DNA of 36,599 nucleotides from Anaerolineales bacterium (lineage in GTDB: Bacteria > Chloroflexota > Anaerolineae > Anaerolineales > Villigracilaceae), in NCBI GenBank assembly GCA_013360875.1, contig JABWAU010000026.1:1-36599 (forward strand), read 5' to 3'. Each line of letters opens with the position of its first letter. Position 1 is the first letter of the stretch. Below the pieces are notes generated by a model, which saw only the letters and a list, made by a program, of their open reading frames with translations, was not told the origin of the DNA and did not search any database. A program made the translations under genes and the position numbers. This document shows positions 6,881 to 14,685 of the stretch, in pieces.

Positions 6881-8497
6881 TTACTTCCACGTAAATGGTT
6901 CGCCGACGAGAAACTTGAATGTATCGCCAAACTGCGACATGCCCTCGTCGCTTAGCACTTTCTCGAGGGGCCACACGTCAAGGTCGTCCCAAAAATTCAT
7001 CAGACGCCAGGGGAACGGGCGCGGATATTCGAAGAAGAAGCGGTAGGCGTAATTCCAGGCTTTGGCTGTTTGTTCATCTGTCAGGCGGTGGGCGGGCAAA
7101 TCGAACAACACTCTTTCGAGCGTGGCAAAATATTCATCCCAGGTGTTGGGGTCGAGGGTGAAGCCGCGCCCGCGATAATGCGTCCGTCCACACACAATGA
7201 CAGGGACGCCGTTCATGGCGGTCTCGACGCCGACGGTGGTGGTATATGCCAAACCGAGGCTGGCAATTTCGATCAGGTCGTAGGTGTTGACCGGGTCGAG
7301 CGCGCCGATAAGGTGAATGTGAGGCGGCAGGTGCGGCAGCGCCTCGCGCACCACCGTCCCCATGGATTTTGCCTGAGGCACCAGTTTCTCGCCGGGGTGA
7401 ACGCGGATGACCAACTGCACGTCGCTGCGCGCGGCGAAATATTGGACGGTCTTCGTGATCCATTCGGACATGGACGAAGCGAAGATGTTTCTTCCCAGGG
7501 TGAGGCTGTCGCCCAGCACGTTCGCAGCCAGCAGGACGACCGGGCGATCATCCAGCCCCAGGGCTTTGCGCGTGGCTTCGGCGCCCTGCGAGGAGACGTA
7601 TTGCCACAGCCGCTTCGACTTGCCCCACACACGCGCGCCGCGGCGGGCGTTTTCTAAATCGGCGAGGCGCTGATACATTTCATCGGTCATGGGCAGAGAG
7701 CAGCGTTCGCGCACAAGGTAGTCGGTATCCTGCTGCATGATGGAGGTGTTTTGCGCCAGCCAGATTTGTTCGCGCTGGTCGTTGAATTCGAAGGTCACTG
7801 CGGGGATGTTGAGATAACGCGCCACACGGAAGACGATGCCCATTTCGAGGATCAAGCCGTTGGGGACGAGGACAACATCGGGGCGGTGCTTCTGCATCCA
7901 TGCAAGGGCGGCGCGGGCGGCAAAGGTGTTGCGCTTGAGGCGCAGGTCGTGCAGGGCTTTGTCGCCTTTGTCGTTCAGGTCCACTTCTTCGCGCATGAGG
8001 GTGTATTGCGCGTCCCACAGGGAGACCTCGGCGATGTCGGCGTGGAGAGAGGCCGGTAAATCGGGAGCAGGCTGAAGGTCCGGAAGAGAAGCGTGATGGA
8101 CGAAGGTGGAAAGCGCTGAAAGCGCATCGCGTGTGTGAAGCGCGCGCTGCTTTTGAGTCAGTTTATCCTTTTCCTTGTGCCATTCGGCGTAGGGAAGAGT
8201 CAGCAACGTGACCTTGTGACCCAGTCCTGCGAGCGCAAGGGAAACGTGGGCGGCTTGTTCGATCCAGTAGTGAAGGGTGGCGAAGAAAAGAATGTTCTTT
8301 GTTGCGTGTTGCGTGTCGAGTATTGGGTGTTGCAGGATTGGTTTGATGCGTTCAACGTCGCGAGGCAATGATCTGTGCAAACGTGCGAGGTTGTAATGAT
8401 CTTTACGAGCGCGACCTTTTTGCCGAAGTGTGTAATCGAGTTCGGCGGCGAGAGGCAGTTCACCCAGAAAATTGCGGAGAGAATTTTTGTTGAGCAT
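6881..8497 (-). CDS. Capsule polysaccharide synthesis protein, KpsS/LipB-like
   Basis: The 538-residue cytosolic protein resembles the capsule synthesis family that includes KpsS and LipB. Recognisable parts are VPNGLILEMGIVFRVARYL, a central LLAANVLGDS strand, VIRVHPGEKL and the late YTTTVGVETAMNGVPVIV segment followed by GRTHYRGRGF. KpsS-type enzymes build the glycolipid linker of exported capsules; the activity here is unproven. The ATG at 8497 is chosen because upstream in-frame codons read through the CACAGAGACAC repeat. Residues around 63-75 (ILQHPILDTQHAT) come from a word repeat, so part of the N-terminal region may be altered. The Wzt/Wzm genes are directly upstream, consistent with an ABC-dependent capsule. 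Confidence 0.8.
   Translation of the reverse strand: MLNKNSLRNFLGELPLAAELDYTLRQKGRARKDHYNLARLHRSLPRDVERIKPILQHPILDTQHATKNILFFATLHYWIEQAAHVSLALAGLGHKVTLLTLPYAEWHKEKDKLTQKQRALHTRDALSALSTFVHHASLPDLQPAPDLPASLHADIAEVSLWDAQYTLMREEVDLNDKGDKALHDLRLKRNTFAARAALAWMQKHRPDVVLVPNGLILEMGIVFRVARYLNIPAVTFEFNDQREQIWLAQNTSIMQQDTDYLVRERCSLPMTDEMYQRLADLENARRGARVWGKSKRLWQYVSSQGAEATRKALGLDDRPVVLLAANVLGDSLTLGRNIFASSMSEWITKTVQYFAARSDVQLVIRVHPGEKLVPQAKSMGTVVREALPHLPPHIHLIGALDPVNTYDLIEIASLGLAYTTTVGVETAMNGVPVIVCGRTHYRGRGFTLDPNTWDEYFATLERVLFDLPAHRLTDEQTAKAWNYAYRFFFEYPRPFPWRLMNFWDDLDVWPLEKVLSDEGMSQFGDTFKFLVGEPFTWK
8300..8334. repeat. Word repeat family C inside the KpsS-like gene
   Basis: GTTGCGTGTTGCGTGTCGAG followed by TATTGGGTGTTGCAGG is a (gcgtgtt)n-like theme. 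In frame it reads as a Gln/His/Thr-rich stretch. Confidence 0.5.
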
Positions 8498-8502
8498 ATT
8501 TT

Positions 8503-8575
8503 TTACCACAGAGACACAAAGACACAGAGACACGGAGTTTTTATATTTCTCTGTGTCTCTGTGTCTTTGCGGTTA
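8503..8575. repeat. Family D long imperfect hairpin (CACAGAGACACAG words)
   Basis: ACCACAGAGACACAAAG with further CACAGAGACACGGAG is followed, after an AT-rich loop, by CTCTGTGTCTCTGTGTC and TTTGCGGT. The arms can pair over roughly 30 bases. It fills the whole gap between the wzt-like and KpsS-like genes. Confidence 0.8.
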
Positions 8576-9865
8576 ATCCAGCTTTTCGATCTTCCAATTC
8601 AAGCGCGGGCGCACAGGTCCCTGACGGACTTCAGCCCATTGCATGCCGGGCGCGCCGGAAATGTCCACATTGAATGAAAGCGCGTTCTCGTCCATGAAGT
8701 AACGTTTCACGCCGAATGAACTGGCGTTCACGCCGAGCGAGTAACGACCTTCATTGAAAAAGTCGGCAGGGATTTCACAGCGGCTGACGTAACGCCCCGC
8801 CTGGCGCGAGCCAAATTGTTCGTATTGTTTCGCATCATCGGTATCGAACGCGGTGAAGACATACTCGCCGCGCATCGTGCTGAGATACATGCCCACACGC
8901 AGACCCGTGATGGGCGCGTTGATCTGATATTCCCATTCGACGGTGAGGGGCTCGGTGGAACGGACGGTATCCACGACGTTCCCGCTTCGGTCTTTAATTC
9001 GGATTGCCACCGGTCTAAAAGGCTGACTCGCCGCCGGGACCTCATCCGCCTCCCAAACACGCTGACCCGATTCCGCCTGTCCCGATGAAAGATAAAAGTC
9101 AACCGCTTCGGGGGTGGGCGCGCGCTTGATGAGTTGTCCCTTTTTGAGGACAATGGCTTCCTGTGTGAGCCGAAGGATGGCAGACATGTTATGACTCACA
9201 AACAGGACAGTACGTCCCTGTTGAGCGACATCGCTCATCTTGCCGAGACATTTGCGCTGGAATTCCGCATCGCCCACCGCAAGCACTTCGTCCACGACGA
9301 GGATTTCAGGCTCAAGGTGCGCGGCAACTGCAAACGCGAGCCGCAGGTACATGCCCGATGAATAGCGCTTGACGGGCGTATCAATGAATTGACTGACTTC
9401 GGAGAATTCGACGATCTCGTCGAATTTCGAATCAATTTCAGCGCGTTTCATTCCGAGGATGGCGCCGTTCATGTAGATATTTTCGCGTCCCGTTAACTCA
9501 GGGTGGAAGCCTGTGCCAACCTCGAGCAGTGATCCCACGCGCCCGCGCACAGTGACCGTCCCTTCGGTGGGTTCGGTGACGCGCGAGAGGATCTTGAGTA
9601 GAGTACTCTTCCCCGCGCCGTTGCGCCCGACAATGCCAAGCACCTTCCCCTCTTCGAGGTCGAAGGAGACATCCTTCAACGCCCAGATCGTGGAGGTCGC
9701 GGTCGCGCCGCGCATCCCCTGTCCGCGCAGGGCGCGGTAGACGCGCACCGGGGTCATTAAAGTGTCCACCAGCACGTCACGGAACATGTTGTACTGGAAC
9801 TTCTGTTGTGACGCGCCGATCTTGTATTGTTTGCCGATGTTGTTGACACTGATGGCGATGGTCAT
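8573..9865 (-). CDS. wzt: ABC transporter ATP-binding protein, Wzt-like with C-terminal glycan-binding domain
   Basis: The 430-residue protein has a nucleotide-binding domain in the first 240 residues: GRNGAGKST Walker A, a YSSGMYLRLAFA signature region, ILVVDEVLAVGD Walker B and the FVSHNM switch. A C-terminal domain of about 140 residues (from ~290) has the beta-rich pattern of Wzt-C, which in O-antigen exporters binds the non-reducing chain end. The ATG at 9865 is preceded by AGGAAAC; a much longer upstream frame has no family similarity. With the adjacent Wzm-like permease it should form an ABC exporter that moves undecaprenyl-linked polysaccharide across the membrane. The C-terminal domain suggests a modified chain terminus is recognised. 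Confidence 0.92.
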   Translation of the reverse strand: MTIAISVNNIGKQYKIGASQQKFQYNMFRDVLVDTLMTPVRVYRALRGQGMRGATATSTIWALKDVSFDLEEGKVLGIVGRNGAGKSTLLKILSRVTEPTEGTVTVRGRVGSLLEVGTGFHPELTGRENIYMNGAILGMKRAEIDSKFDEIVEFSEVSQFIDTPVKRYSSGMYLRLAFAVAAHLEPEILVVDEVLAVGDAEFQRKCLGKMSDVAQQGRTVLFVSHNMSAILRLTQEAIVLKKGQLIKRAPTPEAVDFYLSSGQAESGQRVWEADEVPAASQPFRPVAIRIKDRSGNVVDTVRSTEPLTVEWEYQINAPITGLRVGMYLSTMRGEYVFTAFDTDDAKQYEQFGSRQAGRYVSRCEIPADFFNEGRYSLGVNASSFGVKRYFMDENALSFNVDISGAPGMQWAEVRQGPVRPRLNWKIEKLD

Positions 9866-9930
9866 TTCTGTTTCCTGTAAGGGCGGCATTCCCCGATGCC
9901 GTAAATGCGCCAGAGAGCGTACGCTACACG

Positions 9931-10779
9931 TTAGATCGTATCCGCGAAGGTCTTTTCCATGTTGCGGAAATAGAACAAGCCGCCGATCAGGATAAGGATG
10001 GAGATGACGACCGAAACCGCCATTTCGGGCCCGGGTCCCGTGTTCGCGCCGAGCAGCGCCCAGCGGAATCCGTTCACCACGCCCGCCATCGGGTTGAGCG
10101 AATAAACGAGTTGCCATTTTTCGGAGATCAAGTTCGAGGAGTAGGCGACAGGCGTGATGAAGAGCCAGAATTGGGTCAGGAAAGGAAGCGCATAGTTCAC
10201 GTCACGATACTGAACGTTGATCGCGGCGAGCCATAATGCCACGCCCAACGCTGTGACGATGGCAAGCAATAAGAACAATGGGAGCGCCCAGATCGCGTTG
10301 ATCGAAGGCGTCACGCCGTAATAGATCATCAAGCCGATCAGGATCACGAACGCGATAACGAAATCCACCAGCCCCGAAAGGATGGATGCCAGCGGCAGGA
10401 CGAGGCGCGGAAAGTAGATTTTCGTCACCATGCTCTGGTTCGTCGTCAGTGAGCGCGCAGCCTGGTTCAACGCGGCGGTAAACAATCCCCAGGGAAGAAG
10501 CGCCGTGTAGGAGAAGATCGGGTACGGGATGTCGCCGTCGGTCGGCAGTTTGGCGATGCGGCCAAAGAGAAAGGTAAAGACGATCATCGTCAGAACGGGT
10601 TGAATGATCGCCCACGCCGCGCCGAGCATGGTCTGTTTGTAGCGCACCTTCACGTCGCGCCAGATCATGAAATAGACCAGTTCGCGATACGCCCACAGGT
10701 CTTTCAGGTTCAGCGCGGCGAGACCGGTGGTGGGCTTGATGTAAATGGTGGCAGGTTCGTGTTTGGTGATTTCGGTCAT
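9931..10779 (-). CDS. wzm: ABC-2 type polysaccharide export permease, Wzm-like
   Basis: The 282-residue protein has about six membrane spans and an amphipathic N-terminus with LWAYRELVYFMIWRDVKVRYKQ split by helices, typical of TagG/Wzm/KpsM permeases. LGAAWAIIQPVLTM and the NPMAGVVNGFRWALLG loop near the C-terminus are family hallmarks. The start is the ATG at 10779 (MTEITKHEP) with GAGAAG upstream; the longer frame reads through family K repeat DNA. The partner ATPase gene follows after 65 bases. Together they export the finished glycan. Confidence 0.92.
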   Translation of the reverse strand: MTEITKHEPATIYIKPTTGLAALNLKDLWAYRELVYFMIWRDVKVRYKQTMLGAAWAIIQPVLTMIVFTFLFGRIAKLPTDGDIPYPIFSYTALLPWGLFTAALNQAARSLTTNQSMVTKIYFPRLVLPLASILSGLVDFVIAFVILIGLMIYYGVTPSINAIWALPLFLLLAIVTALGVALWLAAINVQYRDVNYALPFLTQFWLFITPVAYSSNLISEKWQLVYSLNPMAGVVNGFRWALLGANTGPGPEMAVSVVISILILIGGLFYFRNMEKTFADTI

Positions 10780-10787
10780 ATCTTCTC

Positions 10788-10853
10788 GTCGAACGTCGCA
10801 AGTCAAAAGTCGAAAGTCTGGCGCGTGACTTTTGACGTTAGATCTTCGACCTA
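10788..10853. repeat. Family K words (AAAAGTCGAAAGTC type)
   Basis: CGAACGTCGCAAGTC, AAAAGTCGAAAGTC and CTTTTGACGTTAGATC are degenerate repeats of one theme in both orientations between the SDR and permease genes, overlapping the SDR 3' end. Confidence 0.5.
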
Positions 10854-11806
10854 TTTGCCTTGAACCACTCGATCGTCCTTCGCATCCCCTCCTCGAACGG
10901 GACCTGCGCGCTCCAGCCAAAGTATTCCTTCGCGCGTGTGACGTCGAGTCCGCGGCGGGGCTGACCGTTGGGCTTGTCCGTCTGCCAGACGAGTTTGCCT
11001 TCGAAGCCGGTCATTTTCACGATCATTTCCGCCAGGTCTTTGATGGAAATTTCATAGCCCGAGCCGAGGTTGACGGGCTGCTCGCCGTTGTATTTTTCGG
11101 CGGCAGTGACGATGCCGTCGGCGGCGTCTTCCACGTAGAGGAATTCGCGTGTCGGCGAGCCGTCGCCCCAGACGGGGAGTTCTTTCTCGCCGCGCTCCTG
11201 CGCCTCCACCGCCTTGCGGATCAGCGCGGGGATGACGTGCGACGACTGCAAATCGAAGTTATCGCGCGGACCGTAGAGGTTGACCGGCAGGAGAAAGATG
11301 GCATTGAAGCCGTATTGCTGGCGGTATGCCTGCGCCTGCACGAGCATCATCTTTTTGGCGAGACCATAGGGGGCATTCGTTTCTTCGGGGTAGCCGATCC
11401 ATAAATCATCTTCCTTGAAGGGAACGGGCGTGAACTTGGGATAGGCGCACACCGTTCCAATGGCGACAAATTTGCCCACGCTGTTCTTCCATGCCTGGTG
11501 CATCAATTCCACGCCCATCATCAGGTTGTCATAGAAGAATTCGGCGGGATGCTCGCGGTTGGCGCCAATGCCGCCCACGTTAGCGGCGAGATGGATGACG
11601 ACCGCGTTCCTCGGGTTGATGTCCTTCAATGTGTCGGCATACAACCTGCGGATGTCGTTCGGATCAACGAGGTTGTAGTTCTGGATGCGCGGGATGAAGA
11701 TGTCGGTCGCGCCGCGCTGCTTGAGTTTTTCAGTGACGAACGAACCGAGAAAACCCGCGCCGCCGGTGACGATGACTTTTTTATCCTGCCAGAAATTTTC
11801 AGACAT
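10838..11806 (-). CDS. NAD-dependent epimerase/dehydratase, GDP-L-fucose synthase-like
   Basis: This 322-residue extended SDR begins with [13 protein letters not shown]. It contains [16 protein letters not shown], a [15 protein letters not shown] segment, the catalytic YGLAKKM and [13 protein letters not shown], all characteristic of GDP-fucose synthase (Fcl/WcaG). Fcl epimerises and reduces GDP-4-keto-6-deoxymannose; the GDP-mannose dehydratase partner is not in this window. The ATG at 11806 has AGGAG six bases upstream and is preferred to one at 11851. Related heptose or 6-deoxyhexose enzymes share this pattern, so the exact sugar is uncertain. Confidence 0.85.
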   Translation of the reverse strand: MSENFWQDKKVIVTGGAGFLGSFVTEKLKQRGATDIFIPRIQNYNLVDPNDIRRLYADTLKDINPRNAVVIHLAANVGGIGANREHPAEFFYDNLMMGVELMHQAWKNSVGKFVAIGTVCAYPKFTPVPFKEDDLWIGYPEETNAPYGLAKKMMLVQAQAYRQQYGFNAIFLLPVNLYGPRDNFDLQSSHVIPALIRKAVEAQERGEKELPVWGDGSPTREFLYVEDAADGIVTAAEKYNGEQPVNLGSGYEISIKDLAEMIVKMTGFEGKLVWQTDKPNGQPRRGLDVTRAKEYFGWSAQVPFEEGMRRTIEWFKANRSKI

Positions 11807-11828
11807 GGTTTCTCCTATGTATATGTTA

Positions 11829-11915
11829 TTGCGAGGGCGATGCTTTTTCACCCGAAGAGATCTCCTGATTCGTTGGGGATCGCTTCGTCGCAGCGAATAC
11901 TCCTCGCACGATGGA
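11829..11915. repeat. Family P words (ATTGCGAGG / GGGATCGCTTCGTCGC type)
   Basis: ATTGCGAGGGCGATGC, GAGATCTCCTGATTCG, GGGATCGCTTCGTCGC and ACTCCTCGC fill the gap between the two SDR genes. The pattern resembles repetitive intergenic 'bad-luck words' found in many environmental genomes; that comparison is from general experience, not a search. Confidence 0.55.
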
Positions 11916-11917
11916 GA

Positions 11918-12928
11918 TTATTGAACTATAAACTGCGCATTCCTGTAGCGTGCATCGGTCGGGTTTGGGATGATGCCCGTTTTCAGGGCGAACAGCACCT
12001 CACGGATGCCGTCGTCCACATCGAGCGTGGTCTCGAAGCCAAGCACCCGCTTGATTTTGGCGAACGACACGGTGATGTCGCGCATGTCGCCGCCGAAGGT
12101 CAGGTCTTTGTATTCGACGATGGTCTCGGGCATCCGCTTGAGAATCAGCCTGACAATGTCGTCCTTCGAATAATTTCCATTGTCCGTTCCCAGGTTGAAG
12201 ACCTGCCCGCGGATCTTCGACTGCTCCGCCTCGAGGCCCATGATGACGCCGCGCGCCGCGTCGCGGATGTGGACGAACGAACGCGAGTAGCCGCGCTGGT
12301 AGATGATCAGTTCGCGTTTGGTGAACGCCTCCAACACGAATTGATTGACGATCAAATCGAAGCGCGTGCGCGGCGAGATGCCGTACAACGTCGCGAAGCG
12401 GAACAACAATGGCGCGGTCGGCGCGTCCTTTTGCGCGAGCAGATATTCCTCCGCGGTGATCTTGGTCTCGGCGTATAACGATTGGGGATTCAACGGGGAT
12501 TCTTCGGTGACGGGCTTGCCGTTATCGGATATGCCATAATTGCTGTATGTGGACGCGAACACGAATCTTTCCACGCCCAAATCTGCCGCCTGCTCGAAGA
12601 CCATTTTCGTCGCCTCGACGTTGTACTTCCAGGCAACCTGTTTTCCAACAGCCTGACACGCGGGGAATCCCACGATCGCGGCGAGATGGATAAGCGCGTC
12701 GGGTTTCTGCCAGCCGTCCTTTACCGCATCCTTGATGGCGCGCGGTTCGGTCACGTCCGCTTTGACGAAATGGAAGTTGGGATGATGGAGGAAAGGCACC
12801 AGCGACTCCCCGCCGAAGAGGAGAGAGTCAAGGACGGTGACGCGGTAATTAAGGCGGAGCAGTTCCGAGGTCAGGAGCGAGCCGATGTACCCCGCGCCTC
12901 CCGTGATAAGAATGTGGCGATCCGTCAT
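11918..12928 (-). CDS. NAD-dependent epimerase/dehydratase (extended SDR)
   Basis: The 336-residue protein carries ILITGGAGYIGSLL at its N-terminus, a HLAAIVGFPACQ segment, FASTYSNYG and the catalytic YAETKITAEEY. These are features of UDP-glucose 4-epimerase-like SDRs that interconvert nucleotide sugars with bound NAD. The SNYG and VGFPAC variants set it apart from classical GalE, so the substrate is open. Its ATG overlaps the stop of the upstream winged-helix gene by four bases (12925-12928), so translation of the two is probably coupled. Confidence 0.86.
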   Translation of the reverse strand: MTDRHILITGGAGYIGSLLTSELLRLNYRVTVLDSLLFGGESLVPFLHHPNFHFVKADVTEPRAIKDAVKDGWQKPDALIHLAAIVGFPACQAVGKQVAWKYNVEATKMVFEQAADLGVERFVFASTYSNYGISDNGKPVTEESPLNPQSLYAETKITAEEYLLAQKDAPTAPLLFRFATLYGISPRTRFDLIVNQFVLEAFTKRELIIYQRGYSRSFVHIRDAARGVIMGLEAEQSKIRGQVFNLGTDNGNYSKDDIVRLILKRMPETIVEYKDLTFGGDMRDITVSFAKIKRVLGFETTLDVDDGIREVLFALKTGIIPNPTDARYRNAQFIVQ

Positions 12929-13401
12929 TGCGAATCCTCCATCTTGAGTTGCACTTTGAATCCATCCACTTGTAAAGCGGGGGCGTCTTTATCGGTCACG
13001 ATCTCGATGCCCTGTTCGATGCAGGTCAGGCGGCAGATGTCCACCACGTCGCCCTTGCCGAGGATGCGGACGCGGTCGTAGCCGGCGCCGCGCACCTTGG
13101 CAAGGTGATCTTTGACGCGCTGGCGGGTTTTGCGATAAATGGAAAACGAACGCTCGACGTAATCCACAGCCAGGCGGGCGCGCAAGGCAATGCCTTCTGG
13201 CGTGATGATGTAACGCAGTTTCTTGCGTTCGGCGCGCGAGACCTTGAGCGCGCCCTTGGCAATGAGCCGTTTGATGTGCCAGTTGACCGTTCCGACCGCC
13301 ACGCCGAGCTGCGTGGCAAGCGTGGACTGGTTCACGTCGGGGTCGTTTTCGATCTGTTCGAGCAGGGTCAGTTCGCGGAGTTCTTCGTTTGCGGTTTCCA
13401 T
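12925..13401 (-). CDS. Winged helix-turn-helix regulator heading the polysaccharide cluster
   Basis: The 158-residue protein has an N-terminal winged helix. STLATQLGVAVGTVNWHIKRL (split by the turn) forms the helix-turn-helix, and KLRYIITPEGIALRAR the wing and linker helix, as in MarR/ArsR-type regulators of EPS loci. A helical middle part and a C-terminal alpha/beta stretch (RVRILGKGDVVDICRL, then EIVTDKDAPALQVDG) may sense a ligand. It is the first gene of the leftward cluster and overlaps the next by four bases. A perfect 17-base palindrome upstream suggests autoregulation. Predicted TSS and ATG coincide, so the mRNA may be leaderless. Confidence 0.8.
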   Translation of the reverse strand: METANEELRELTLLEQIENDPDVNQSTLATQLGVAVGTVNWHIKRLIAKGALKVSRAERKKLRYIITPEGIALRARLAVDYVERSFSIYRKTRQRVKDHLAKVRGAGYDRVRILGKGDVVDICRLTCIEQGIEIVTDKDAPALQVDGFKVQLKMEDSQ

Positions 13402-13407
13402 GTTTTA

Positions 13408-13436
13408 TTTATAATCCAAAATTCAGTAACTGAATT
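13408..13436 (-). promoter_or_regulatory. Promoter and palindromic operator of the polysaccharide cluster
   Basis: AATTCAG-TAA-CTGAATT (13420-13436) is a perfect 7-3-7 palindrome. On the minus strand it covers the -35 area of a TATAAA -10 hexamer (13413-13408). The predicted +1 falls on the A of the regulator's ATG at 13401. It is the likely binding site of the winged-helix protein. Confidence 0.6.
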
Positions 13437-13472
13437 ATAACCGAGAACGGAGGGCTGTCAAACGGGGAATAT

Positions 13473-13507
13473 AAAACTTCCGAAGTCTTGCAGGCTTCGG
13501 AAGTTTT
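13473..13507. terminator. Hairpin terminator downstream of tetR-type gene (family J)
   Basis: AAAACTTCCGAAG (13473-13485) and CTTCGGAAGTTTT (13495-13507) are perfect 13-base arms around a 9-base loop, with A and T tracts suitable for termination in both directions. Confidence 0.75.
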
Positions 13508-13512
13508 ACACG

Positions 13513-14091
13513 TTACGCAAACTGCCCCAGGTTGACCGCAACGAGCGGAAGCGCGTCATCCACAAATTTTTCGAGGGCGGGGCGTTTCTTGCTGTGACTG
13601 TAGTAGGAGGCGAGCCCGTAAATTGCCCAAGCCGCCACAGTGGCTGGGATTTCAGTGGAAATTTTTGTGCCGCTTTGTTTCAGCCAGTGAGATAACAATT
13701 CGAAGAGAATGTTTTTGATGGTGCCTTCGGCAAGCGATTCGAATTGCTGATGCGGCTGGGCGCAGTCGCTGTGCAGGCGGGCGAGAAAGTCACACACGGC
13801 GAGAATCAGGTTTCTCAGATTCTCCGGCGAGTAGTGACAGGCGTTGAGCGTGCGTTTTTCCATTTCCCGCATGAAAGCCTGGCTGATGAAATAATCGAGC
13901 AGGGCGTATTTATCGGGAAAGTGGGCGTAGAAGGTGGCGCGGTTGATTTGCGCCCGCTCGGTGACATCCTGCACGGAGATGGACTCGAACCCTTTTTCGG
14001 CGAGGAGCGCTTCGAAGGCGGTCAGGATCAGGCTGCGGGTACGGCGGACGCGGGGGTCGAGGCGTTCGTTTTCGCTGGGGTTGATCAACAT
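13513..14091 (-). CDS. TetR/AcrR family transcriptional regulator
   Basis: The 192-residue protein begins with a TetR DNA-binding domain. RVRRTRSLILTAFEALLAEKG (helix 1 region, split over 20 residues), ISVQDVTERAQINRATFYAHF and DKYALLDYF show the classic TetR pattern with the TFYAHF recognition end. The rest is a helical ligand-binding domain. It is divergent from a promoter at 14137-14165 that carries inverted repeats over the -10 and start site, so it likely represses the small membrane peptide and CDGSH genes, and perhaps itself. The inducer is unknown. The ATG at 14091 has AGGAGAAAA upstream. Confidence 0.9.
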   Translation of the reverse strand: MLINPSENERLDPRVRRTRSLILTAFEALLAEKGFESISVQDVTERAQINRATFYAHFPDKYALLDYFISQAFMREMEKRTLNACHYSPENLRNLILAVCDFLARLHSDCAQPHQQFESLAEGTIKNILFELLSHWLKQSGTKISTEIPATVAAWAIYGLASYYSHSKKRPALEKFVDDALPLVAVNLGQFA

Positions 14092-14136
14092 TTTTTCTCC
14101 TGTGTTGCTTATCCAACATTTTTGAGAATTTGACGG

Positions 14137-14196
14137 TTGACATGCGGCGCGGGGTTCAGTAAATTAAGCAACATCTGTTGTTTAGAATACAGATGT
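14137..14196 (+). promoter_or_regulatory. Sigma70-type promoter with overlapping TetR-type operator
   Basis: TTGACA (14137-14142) is followed after 17 bases by TAAATT (14160-14165). Starting at the -10 is TAAGCAAC (14165-14172), an inverted copy of GTTGCTTA at 14104-14111. ACATCTGT (14171-14178) and ACAGATGT (14189-14196) form a perfect 8-base inverted repeat over the start site. This is the typical layout of a repressor site between divergent genes. Confidence 0.7.
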
Positions 14197-14226
14197 ATCT
14201 TATCAGCACAGACAAGGAGAGTCAAG

Positions 14227-14316
14227 ATGAATATCGAATTTCAGGCGCTGCCGATGAATGTTGTTTTGCTGGTTTTGTCTGTGTTTGTGGCGTACGGGCG
14301 TTTTGCCCTTGCCTGA
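14227..14316 (+). CDS. Small single-span membrane peptide, 29 aa
   Basis: A 29-codon frame starts at an ATG with AAGGAG eight bases upstream and lies directly behind the consensus promoter. After nine residues (MNIEFQALP) it encodes one hydrophobic helix (MNVVLLVLSVFVAYG) and ends FALA. It precedes the CDGSH gene by 26 bases and is probably in the same transcript. No family is recognised. The strong ribosome binding site and promoter position support translation. Confidence 0.55.
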   Translation: MNIEFQALPMNVVLLVLSVFVAYGRFALA

Positions 14317-14342
14317 TTCCATTTTTCTCAAGGAGGTCGAAC

Positions 14343-14579
14343 ATGTCTGACACCATCGAAATCAAAGCATCCAAGAACGGTCCCTATCTGATTGCAAGCG
14401 GCGCGACATTCACAGATGCCGCCGGCAACGTCAAAACCTTGGACGGGAAAATGGTGGCGCTGTGCCGCTGCGGGCAATCGGCAAACAAGCCATTTTGCGA
14501 TGGGACCCACAAAAAGATCAATTTCCAGGCGGAGGAGGCAACGCTCTCGCTCCCGGTTCTGGAAGGCGCTGCCGCCTAA
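14343..14579 (+). CDS. CDGSH iron-sulfur domain protein
   Basis: The 78-residue protein has the exact CDGSH signature C-x-C-x2-S-x3-P-x-C-D-G-T-H: Cys41, Cys43, Cys52 and His56. These bind a redox-active [2Fe-2S] cluster with three Cys and one His, as in mitoNEET. The N-terminal half is a beta-rich segment typical of bacterial single-domain members. AAGGAGGT lies before the ATG at 14343. A strong terminator follows at 14587. Position behind a TetR-controlled promoter suggests an inducible redox or iron-sulfur function; the partner is unknown. Confidence 0.93.
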   Translation: MSDTIEIKASKNGPYLIASGATFTDAAGNVKTLDGKMVALCRCGQSANKPFCDGTHKKINFQAEEATLSLPVLEGAAA

Positions 14580-14586
14580 CCATGCG

Positions 14587-14616
14587 GGTCACGCCGAAAG
14601 CGTGACCTGTTTTTTT
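14587..14616 (+). terminator. Rho-independent terminator after CDGSH gene
   Basis: GGTCACGC (14587-14594), a CGAAA loop and GCGTGACC (14600-14607) are followed by TGTTTTTTT. Confidence 0.92.
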
Positions 14617-14685
14617 GGGGGGGCGCCGCGCGGCGGAATTAAATGCCTTGTCAGGTTGTCAAGATGAACAAACGAAGAGACTTTT

